Below are positions 48,455 to 57,119 of a stretch of 64,000 nt of DNA, in pieces. The number at the start of each line of letters is the position of its first letter. Within the stretch, counting starts at the first letter, position 1. This DNA comes from Glandiceps talaboti (taxonomy: Eukaryota > Hemichordata > Enteropneusta > Spengelidae). The stretch lies in assembly GCF_964340395.1 (NCBI RefSeq), contig NC_135561.1, positions 16,860,365 to 16,924,364 of the forward strand. Reading direction: 5' to 3'. A program made the position numbers and the translations under genes. Below the pieces are notes generated by a model. The model was not told where the DNA came from. It ran no database searches and worked only from the letters and a program-made list of their open reading frames with translations.

Positions 48455-48538
48455 CCACCACCACCACGATCATCATCATCATCATCATCATCATCGTCAT
48501 CACCACCATCACCATCATCATCATCATCACCATCATCA
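48310..48538. repeat. (ATC)n trinucleotide microsatellite with CAC blocks
   Basis: About 230 bp of TCA/ATC repeats interrupted by regularly spaced CACCACCACGATC blocks. This suggests expansion of a ~55-bp higher-order unit within the trinucleotide tract. Poly-Ile/Thr and poly-Met/Val frames are artefacts. Confidence 0.96.
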
Positions 48539-50165
48539 GTTATATCCCAGGTTTTACTAATGTGATTCGATAGTTGTACCTATGTGTTACTTGTTTAGAT
48601 TTAATAGCGAATTCTAGAATATACATGATGAAAACTAGGATTGTGCAAGAGTACTACGTACAGTATGAAAGCCTAAGCCTAGAACAAGTAGCCATTTATA
48701 TTATTACCAAACATATTTACATATTCAATGCTACATGAAATTTATTTTGGTATTAATCGAGAAAACAAATATTCCAACCATTAACATTTCTTAACATAAA
48801 ACGTTAGGGGCGCTATATACTTGATTCTGTGTTTCTTAGGACACGACCAACCCTCTATGAACCATGGACGTAGACACATTAGGCATTAAGACAATTCATA
48901 TCACATCAAATCTTTGGACAATAAAATCTTTGACGACACAGACAGACTTTGAACTCGGTGAGCAATTAAAAGAAAAGTAATATTTCAATCAAAATACTGG
49001 CAATGCTACAGACACGTCGTGACGTATTCTTTATTTTCATATTCACAGGCATGGAAGTGAAACGTTTGAAACCAGGTGTATATGTCTGTTAACCAATTTT
49101 TGAAACTTTAGACGAGGAGTTTAAGTTTTTTATAAACCATTCTTAAAGTCCTTAAGACGCGGAATAAGGTTTATTCTGAAATATAAACATGTCGGAAGGT
49201 GATACACCTGGAAGGACTAATCACGCTTCGGTTATTTTGACATTTAAGTCTTTACGTATGTTTCACACAGCTGCAAAATGGTTGGGGAGGATACAAGGAT
49301 AGAGTTGCCATTTTACGCTGAGAACACGTGACTTGTCAAGTTTTATCAGTATGATCTAACCAAGATACGAGATGTTGGAAACAATTCAGAAATACTAGTC
49401 TAACTTCTGTAGAAAAAAGGTTCAAGTGTTTCCAAGAGGTTACCAAGCTTACAGCAACAAAATTCAAACTACGTATATTCTCTATAGAACTGAAATGGTC
49501 CCGTCTGCTTTGAACCTCAGAATGTATCAAAGTCGAAAGCAATCATATCAGGAAATCTCGGGTCATAAGTTCAGTTGATGTCGATATATACCTAAATGAC
49601 TTGATGTCGCTTGCCTGATGAGGGTACTGGTTTAACTTATTCCGGAGACATACTTTTGTCATACATTTCATATGTCCTGTCATTAGCTTCACGCAGGATT
49701 TGATTAGTAAAGGGCCTTGAGGTATATTTTGAAATTCAAACATTCAAGAGAACTTCAGGTTTAATTCGAAAAGTATAGTAGTAGATTTGTTTGCCAGGGA
49801 ATATTGCTCACTGCTTGTAAAGTCTACGTCATGTTTCCTGTATATCCTAAGTCCTCTTGGTCCTTTTTATACTATTAGTGGTCTGTGACTGACAATGAAC
49901 ACTTTATGTGTATGTGTCGTGGAAGGGAAGGGTAGTTTTTACCAAATTCTACGTTTGGATATATATGTACTTCGATAACTGCGACACATAATTAAGATAA
50001 TATGTCGACGTCGGGGTTATCTAAGTGCGTATATCCAGAACTAACTCAGTCCCAGAAACCTATAAAACAGGCCCTTCAGTTATGTGGATTAGCGTAATAC
50101 AATTAAACTCAAACGAAACCTGAAACAACCCGACGTGTGGCTCAACAACAGTATTAAATTTACCG
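48539..50165. other. Intergenic DNA, nothing recognised
   Basis: Short open frames on the minus strand (49336-49743) have no recognisable domain or splice pairing. Confidence 0.45.
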
Positions 50166-52400
50166 AAATTAACATTGAATTGAATTGAATTGAAATTTAT
50201 TTCATCAGATAACAAAAAACACAAACAATAAATAAATAAATAAATAAATAATACATTACACTTTCAAACAAATTGGACAAAAGGAAATATACATGTGTTA
50301 TCTAATGGGGACCATGAAAATAGTTCAGCAGAACTAGTCGTGTCCATGGCCCGTACATTCAATTTTAGATTAATTCAAATTCATAAATGGACGCAATGAA
50401 GAAAATTAAGTCAAAAATAAACACAGCACGCATTCACGCACACTCATACACACACACGCACGCACATACATACATACGCATACACACATACGAGAAGAAA
50501 TAAAGCAAAAACCAGAAATGTTGTAAAAACGCCAAAGAGTATAAATTAAGGTTGGTGTGTAGAATTTAAAATATAATTTCTTAGTTCATTTTTGAACTGT
50601 TGCCTGGACATGTTAATTTTTAGGTGACTTGGTAAAGAGTTCCAGTGCTTTGTCGCTGCATATTTGAAATTGTGTTGGGTGATGGTCAATTTTATCGATG
50701 GTGGACGAAAGTTACCACTGGAGGCTGAACGGTTTTGATATGTATGAATGGGACGGTCAAAATACTTTTCTATGTTGTGGGGATAACGATTATTTCTAAG
50801 ATCATACACGAAAATACAGGAGGAAAATTTACTAAGTTGAAATATATTTAGAACATTAAGTTGGTTAAAAAGGGGTTCAGAGTGTGCGTTGAAATCAGTG
50901 AATGTTATCAAGCGGACAAATTTCTTTTGTAGTCGGAATATTGGGTCGAGAAGAGTTTGGTAAGTATTGCCCCAAATCTCTAAACAATATGTAAAGTGTG
51001 GTAAAATAAATGAATTATATATCATGATAAGGGTCGATCTGGGAACAAAGTGACGTAAACGTGAAATAATTCCTACTTTTTTGTTAACAACTTTGATGAT
51101 ATTTTCTATGTGAGATTTCCAAGAAAGAGAAGGATCAATAGAAACACCGAGGTAACTTGCAGATGAAACTTGCTCTATCGTCGTACTGCCAACATAAAGA
51201 TTACCTTCCAAAGTTATATTTCTCTGTGGCGTTTTAATCAACATGAAATTGGTTTTCCCTTCATTAATAGTAAGTTTGTTAGCCATGCACCATCTAATCA
51301 CATGTTGGAACTCTTCATTGATAGTGTTGAGGTTAAGTTTTGGGGAATACAATGGTCGAAATAAATTTGTATCATCGGCGAAAAGTCTGAAATTGAAATA
51401 GTTGGTGGAGTTGCAAATATCATTGATATAAATGAGAAAAAGGGTCGGGCCGAGAATTGATCCCTGAGGCACGCCACACTGGATTTGCTGTGGACTTGAA
51501 GATTTCCCGCCAACAATTACGGATTGATGACGTTTATAAAGGTAGCTACGAAACCAGTTTAGCGATTCACCCCTAATCCCATAGATATGTAACTTACGTA
51601 ATAAAATTTCGTGATTTATGGTGTCAAAAGCTTTCTTGAAATCGATAAATATTCCAAAGGTTGTATTTCCATTGTCCATCGTATTAGTTAATTCTGCGAC
51701 AATGTCGACAAGGGCCAATTTAGTGCTGTAGCGTTTGCGAAAACCATACTGAATATCTGATAGGATGTTGAATTTGTCTAAATAGGAAACAATTTGCTTA
51801 TTAACGATAATTTCGAAAATTTTGCTGAAAACGGGTAGTACTGAAATAGGTCTGTAATTCCCAACGTTAAGAGGGGACCCCTTCTTATACAATGGTGTAA
51901 CTTTTGCAAACTTAAGTGCCTCGGGAAACATTCCTTTGGTAAGTGACATATTAATAATATGCGAAAGGGGACTAGAAATGTGATTAGCTGCATGCTTGGC
52001 CAACAAGGGATGGATGAGATCGTAACCAGACGCTTTGTTTGTGTCAAGGGACAGTAATTCTTCTGCAATATCTTCAGCAACAACTGGTCTAAAAAAGAAA
52101 GAGTTGTTGTAATTTCCTGTTACGAACTGTTCAAAATCGATATCGGACGATATGTTAGATGCTAAGTTAGGACCAATATTTGTAAAAAAATCACAAAAAG
52201 TGTTAGCTATTTTTGTAGGGTCTGTTTCGATCTCATTCCTGTCTGGCAAATGCAACTTATTTGGTGTAGAATTCTTGTTCACATTTCTATTTAAAATGTC
52301 ATTAATAACTTTCCAGGTTTTGGAAGAATTACATAAGTTTGTGGAGCAAGACAAACAAAATGTAGCATTCTTAGTAAGAGTGTCTGTTGAGCCAGACGAT
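50166..52400 (-). mobile_element. 5'-truncated CR1/L2-group (Jockey superfamily) LINE
   Basis: The 3' end on the minus strand reads GATGAAATAAATTTC, then (AATTC)n, ending near 50170. A GATGAAATAAA motif plus short tandem tail is characteristic of CR1/L2-type LINEs. The 3' UTR is about 370 bp and contains (AAAT)n and CA-rich tracts. The coding part is the RT ORF at 50546-52354. The apurinic endonuclease domain expected upstream is missing, so the insertion is 5'-truncated near 52355-52420. Confidence 0.88.
50546..52354 (-). CDS. LINE reverse transcriptase (ORF2 C-terminal part), intact frame
   Basis: 602 codons without a stop. The first codon of this open stretch is TTG (LSCSTN), so it is not a true start; translation would need the lost 5' part. 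Motifs: NYRPISVLPVFSKIFE (166-181), FIDFKKAFD (236-244, catalytic D238), CGVPQGSILGPTLFLIYIND (293-312) and FADDTNL (325-331, catalytic DD). The thumb and C-terminal region has SYLGVSIDPSLSWKSHI and FTYCLEIWGNTY, and ends LRNYILNSTHQP. It would reverse-transcribe its own RNA at a nicked target site. The uninterrupted frame suggests a fairly young insertion. It lies about 3 kb upstream of the receptor's first exon in the same orientation. Confidence 0.93.
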   Translation of the reverse strand: MSCSTNLCNSSKTWKVINDILNRNVNKNSTPNKLHLPDRNEIETDPTKIANTFCDFFTNIGPNLASNISSDIDFEQFVTGNYNNSFFFRPVVAEDIAEELLSLDTNKASGYDLIHPLLAKHAANHISSPLSHIINMSLTKGMFPEALKFAKVTPLYKKGSPLNVGNYRPISVLPVFSKIFEIIVNKQIVSYLDKFNILSDIQYGFRKRYSTKLALVDIVAELTNTMDNGNTTFGIFIDFKKAFDTINHEILLRKLHIYGIRGESLNWFRSYLYKRHQSVIVGGKSSSPQQIQCGVPQGSILGPTLFLIYINDICNSTNYFNFRLFADDTNLFRPLYSPKLNLNTINEEFQHVIRWCMANKLTINEGKTNFMLIKTPQRNITLEGNLYVGSTTIEQVSSASYLGVSIDPSLSWKSHIENIIKVVNKKVGIISRLRHFVPRSTLIMIYNSFILPHFTYCLEIWGNTYQTLLDPIFRLQKKFVRLITFTDFNAHSEPLFNQLNVLNIFQLSKFSSCIFVYDLRNNRYPHNIEKYFDRPIHTYQNRSASSGNFRPPSIKLTITQHNFKYAATKHWNSLPSHLKINMSRQQFKNELRNYILNSTHQP

Positions 52401-52475
52401 AAAATGTAGCAGTGTTGTTATTCTTGTCTAGCCATACGATAAAATGTACCAGTATTAGGCGTAAAAATTACATTC
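52355..52475. repeat. Degenerate ~45-bp repeat units
   Basis: GCCAGACGATAAAATGTAGC (52394 on) recurs as GCCATACGATAAAATGTACC (about 52432), each preceded by a GTAAGAGTGTCT/TTCTTGTCTA segment. A more distant relative (CACCAGATGACGTAATTGTA) follows a GCTAGTAAG segment near 52890-52925, beyond the next repeat. They may be remnants of one array split by insertions. Confidence 0.4.
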
Positions 52476-52851
52476 AGTTTTAAAATAGGTGGGGTGGGTA
52501 TTTTTTATTTTATTTTATTGTATATCATTTTCATGTGTGAGTGCCTAGTTCAGGTTTTCCATTGTTTTCCATATGGTCTCTGTGTTGTTTATTTCTTCCT
52601 ATCAGATGTACAGCCATTACAGATTGGAAGAATTTTATGTAATTGTCTTTTTAAGTTGATGTCAGTTTCCACACCCACTATTTCTTGCGAGACTTCACAA
52701 TTTTCCCGAGACTTCATGATTTTCGCAATTATATTATTATTATTATTTTTCTCGAATACGTAAAAACAAAAGTTTAGAGTCGGCGTGAAAAAATAGGTGG
52801 GGTCGGGTAACCGAAACCAAACAACTTTTTTTATTTGGCCTTAAAAAGGTT
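52476..52851 (-). mobile_element. Dispersed GGTTACCCGACCCC-family repeat, copy 5 (longest)
   Basis: Read on the minus strand it starts TAAGGCCAAATAAAAAAAG, TTGTTTGGTTTCGGTTACCC, GACCCCACCTATTTTTTCAC, then an (ATA)n-bearing spacer, two AAGTCTCG blocks, ACTTAAAAAGACAATTA, GGCTGTACATCTGATAGGAA, CCATATGGAAAACAATGG and CCTGAACTAGGCACTCACAC. It ends with an A/T-rich tail and a second ACCCACCCCACCTATTTT. It is the most complete copy and is useful as a family reference. It abuts the LINE's truncated 5' end. Confidence 0.78.
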
Positions 52852-54180
52852 TTTGTTGGGCCAGGAGGTGATAACATGTTGCAGTGCTAGTAAGATTTTT
52901 GTCACACCAGATGACGTAATTGTATCTGAACTCGTTGAAGAGGGTCAATTCAAATTGAGTTGATTATCTTAACTCATTTACTAAATATATCCATATTATT
53001 TGACTATACTGTACTGTTTCGCGGATTTGCATTGGCGGTACGTAATTTAGGGAATAGAACAGAATCAGACTGACATTCAGAATGACAAGTATAAAAAACT
53101 TGATTGCAAAGAATCTGTCTAGATCAACATATCGAGAAAAATATCCATGTCTTGTCGGACCTTTACCTACAATACTCTTCAGCAAGTTATGTGAAGCATT
53201 AGTCACAATCGTGCGATTAAAATTGCTCTTAAAAATAGTTATATTTATGTGGCCCGGTGTAAAATCATTATCCAAAGCCCAGCCCGTAGTGGCGGTTTTC
53301 AAAAAATAGAGCATATCTGAAAGGTTTCTATATGGTACAACCCGTTTCAAGTTACTTTCGTTTCAAGTTAGTTTCGGCTCTTTTTGACACAACTACGCAG
53401 AAACTGTGCATGCTACACTTTAAAGAACATTTCAATGAATACAGTTTCTTGCGTTGCCTAAAAAGATGAAGAAGTGTGCCACCATGCAGACACTTCTAAA
53501 GTGCAAACGTCAAAACATTGGCGCCCGACTGTGTGCGTCTAGTAGCAGTGCATGGTTCAATAGTTTATTTCATTCAGACTAAATGTAGCACGAAATTGCG
53601 ATCTTGCTATCTTTAATAGTGTACAATAAGTTTTTTTATTAGTTTCTGAGAAGTTGTATCAACAGATTTGGTGAACGGTAACTTGACACGGGCTGTAAAA
53701 AAAATAGTACGAAGACGATGAAAGCCCAAGTAAATTTGATATATTTCTTCATCTGTGAAAGTAGTTTTAAACAGAATTATTACGGGTATGGATATTACAA
53801 TATTGGCATCCTCTGATCCGGAGAGGCGAAGCCGCTAGACGTGAGGGACTTTGGGGACAAGCCCCTTTCTTCTCGCGGCTAAGCCGCTTGGCATACAAAG
53901 ATTAGGGACGACAGTCACGAGTCTGGCAGCGCGAGACTAGGAAATCAGTCTAGACGTCTGCTCAACATACATCTCATTTATCTAGCTATACAGTTTACGT
54001 TAAATCGGCCGGATCTTCATCGAGGTTCCGGGTGATCAATTAGATTCATGATATGGTGACGCCCAGGATGATATGTGTAAATGTGTGTTTTATTGTAATT
54101 CGTCACTTTGGGCCTACATGGAATACAAACCTCATTATTCTTAGATTTATGGACATCTCGTGAGCAAATATAGCTCTGGT
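52852..54180. other. Intergenic DNA with a weak exon-like stretch
   Basis: On the minus strand, CCTTTCAG at about 53317 precedes an open frame (LYFLKTATTGWALDNDF, then NITIFKSNFNRT) and a GTA-G|GTAAAG donor-like site at about 53172. The family is not recognised, and an open frame of this size is expected by chance in 64 kb. Near 53815-53905 a GC-rich patch with AGGCGAAGCCGC and CGCGGCTAAGCCGC can pair with itself. Confidence 0.3.
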
Positions 54181-54181
54181 T

Positions 54182-54243
54182 GTATATGCTACGAGGTTCG
54201 ACACGTCAAGACTTCAAGACGTGTCGAACCCCGTAGCATATAC
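54182..54243. repeat. Near-perfect 26-bp hairpin
   Basis: GTATATGCTACGAGGTTCGA plus CACGTC is inverted as GACGTG plus TCGAACCCCGTAGCATATAC around a 10-bp loop (AAGACTTCAA). One mismatch was seen. Very stable as a stem, with no T-run terminator (not expected here). Confidence 0.8.
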
Positions 54244-54879
54244 ACCAATGTTTTAGAAAACTCCTTTCCACATATGTGCTGTAGAAGTAGTTATGAAATA
54301 TTTGCAAGCGAATTGTTGGACCATATTTCACACATCAATCAATAGTATACTAGTATTGGAGACTATGTTTTCGAATGTAGAAAACTTGTTGACAAACGTT
54401 GTCTGTCTCAACACGCTAATTTCTTATTACTGTTAATTATGCACAGCTTCAGAAACCTGCTACGTGATGACAACCAAGGAATGTACAGTATAGACATCTG
54501 ATCTGAGATGAAAAACCTAAACATGTATGTGGGAAATGTCAACATGCCAGCTTTCTATCATCACCTTCGTGTGCTATGACATATTTTCATTTCAGTTACA
54601 CTAGTACTACAGTGCAAACTATATTGTGTGTCAAGTAAAAATAGCTGCGCCAATACTCCATGTATTACAGAGTTATATACGTTTCCTAGAATATCACTTA
54701 AAATGTCATTTTCGTTCAATATAACTGTCCGAGAAAATGATGAGGTATTTTATTTCCCCGTGTTTAATTTCTTTTAATAGACCTGATGTAAACTGAATGC
54801 CTGCTACATGCTGTAAGGTCAAAACCATAGCATTGTGTTTTACAGCAAAGCATTGTTGGGATGCAGTTATACATTTCAT
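54244..54879. other. Intergenic DNA, nothing recognised
   Basis: AT-rich with no coding or repeat signal. Confidence 0.4.
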
Positions 54880-55486
54880 ATGCGCTTTGTTATGTTTGAT
54901 GCATAATGTACCAAATTATATGAAATTTGAAGCTTGTATTCTATAATATGGTCTAATTATCATTACTTTATGCAAACGATGCATTAAAATCAAAGTCAGC
55001 AAACTTCATAGGACATGTGCACATCATTATTATTGTTGATATATGAAAAAAATTATATGAATTTCGAAGCTTTCAGTATTGAGATATACCCTAAAATCAT
55101 TAAATATGCAAATTAATCATTAAAGCTAACACGTATACTATGCCAACACGCTTTATGTGACATGTGTTGATGTATGTATTAAATGTGGAATTTGAAATGT
55201 GCATTCTATTTAGATATAGCTTAATTACTGAAAATCATTAATTATGCAAATTACTCAGAACACCATAAGCTACGTACATCAACAAATTTCACAGGATGTG
55301 TGCTTTGTTACAGTTAATGTATGCACAGTTAAGATATAGTCTAATTGTTAATAACATCAATTATGCAACTGACTACATAATATTAATTGGATTTTTAGCT
55401 AAATAGAATCAGTTGTTGCAATTACCTTATGAAAGATGTGAAGTAAGTTTCATTAGAATCGATGACTTTGTGTTTGAGGTATAGTG

Positions 55487-55530
<44 letters not shown>
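54880..55530 (+). repeat. Degenerate ~120-138 bp tandem array ending in (ACAG)n
   Basis: TATGCAAA/TATGCAAC anchors at about 54969, 55105, 55243 and 55362 are each preceded by a TTGAGATATA/TTAGATATAG...TAATT...ATCATTAA segment and followed by ACACG/ACACC and CATGTGT/GATGTGTGC segments. The array finishes at (ACAG)n (55488-55530), then CCCCTTACGGGAG. At least four units are visible. Confidence 0.6.
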
Positions 55531-56936
55531 ATCATAACATTAACTCCCCTTACGGGAGCGAAAGACAGACTTGCTAACTGGTACAGGCACCCGTAAACAC
55601 TCGGATCAATATCATCAACAAATATGACGCACATGCCATGGCTCATTGAGAATCAGTTGTATCGGTCCATTAACGTCATATAAGCACAGGATGGATACGA
55701 CAGATATAAGGAAAAACAACTCTAAACGGGGCTTTGATAACAGAGAGGCAGAATATATTGACATAAACGAAATGGTGACGCAAACTGCAATTTGCAGAGT
55801 GTAACTGAATTGGCCGATGTTTGAATGTAGTCGTTAATCTTCATCACATCTTTCTTGTCCTGTGAATTACTTTTCGATGTTAACATATATATACATGTTG
55901 GAATCTTTTATCGTTCATCAGAGGTCATTAATACCAATCATTCACGATTGGATTCACAGCGTGATTCGATAACCTTTAAAGTTCAGTAATTTAATACAAT
56001 TCAATCCGTAGTCAGCTAAATAACGAGAAATAATGAATTCACACTTGATCATTCTGTGATAACTTTGTCATACAGGCAAAAGATAAGCATCCTCAAATCA
56101 TTCAGAGTTTACTGAATTCAGTACTAGTGTATACCCTAGCTTGAAAGCTTTTTTTCTCATCTCCAATCGAATAGTCAGGCGGGGCGGGCGGGCGAAATAA
56201 AAAAAAAAGGGGGGGGCAAGAAAAAAAAATCTGTATTTTTTCAGTTCTATTCTCTGTCTTTTCTGTCCTGTCAGGCTCTCTACAACTTCTTTTCTCTTCT
56301 CTTTATTGAATTCCTTGTTACAGGTCTCTTTCCTTCATTTTAGCAAGGTTGACAAGTCCGTAGAACAACTTTGTAAGAAGATGATTGAATACTTATCATC
56401 CTGATGGGTGTATATCTGTAGTCATGAACTATTGTATGATTTTATCAGGAGTACTAATACATTCATCCTATTAATCAAAGTGGCATTGCCATCGCTAACA
56501 TTTTTTTCAAGTTATCCAATTTGAACTTCAGTGTGTAATGTTTTGAAACACTTACGTGATTGTCATCAGTGTGCGAGATGAATTTTCATTTATATAAATC
56601 ATTACTTCTATGAAACATTTTTCTTCAGTGTGAACTTGTCAAATAATCCACCAGATAACATGTAAACATTTCTAGAACTCAGAACTCCTTTGGGATTTAC
56701 TGTTTAAAAGTAATAATTAAAAGTAATAATTTAAACATCGGAATCATGCATGTCATGGGTCATGAAACGCTATAGAGTCGATCATTTCCTCGATGATACA
56801 ACTGATTTAAAGCTAAAAACCTGTCAAGAAATTAGGAATGTAGTATGACTTTTACCAATTTTAAGCATAATTTTGAAAATGATGGAAATATTCTGAGCTA
56901 TTATTACATTGCAGCAAAATGTACTGATGTAACAAA
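55531..56936. other. Intergenic DNA, mostly featureless
   Basis: A G-rich GGCGGGGCGGGCGGGCG stretch with adjacent A-run and G-run lies at 56178-56218. No gene could be supported. Confidence 0.4.
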
Positions 56937-56958
56937 GGGGGTGGGTGGGTGGGGGGGG
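56937..56958 (+). other. G-quadruplex motif
   Basis: Four G-runs (5, 3, 3 and 8 bases) are separated by single T residues. Single-nucleotide-loop quadruplexes of the GGGTGGGTGGGTGGG type are known to be very stable and parallel. It is isolated, not in a promoter of any gene seen here. Confidence 0.8.
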
Positions 56959-57083
56959 TAGACGGCAGTGTTCTGCCAAGGTTTCCATCAAGTGGGGACA
57001 ATGGCCCCTTGGTTGCAAAAAGTGGTGTCATTTGACAGGGAGTGGGGTCAATTATTATTGTCTATGAAATATTCATATAAATG

Positions 57084-57119
57084 ATCTCAGACCACTATAG
57101 AGATACTGTGGTCTGAGAT
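57084..57119. repeat. 12-bp perfect inverted repeat
   Basis: ATCTCAGACCAC is inverted as GTGGTCTGAGAT around a 12-base AT-rich loop. Role unknown. Confidence 0.6.

Noticed and set aside
48283-48573. Poly-Ile/Thr and poly-Met/Val open frames
   Set aside because: They come from the ATC trinucleotide repeat; no flanking coding sequence.
53815-53905. GC-rich foldable patch considered as a tRNA or SINE head
   Set aside because: No A-box/B-box spacing, anticodon arm or CCA-type acceptor pairing could be drawn.
54182-54243. GGTTCGA string in the hairpin considered as a tRNA B box
   Set aside because: It is part of a perfect stem and lacks the rest of a tRNA cloverleaf.
57000-57060. G-rich AGTGGGGTCA repeats as CRISPR-like direct repeats
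   Set aside because: Only two or three imperfect short repeats with no spacer regularity; eukaryotic context.
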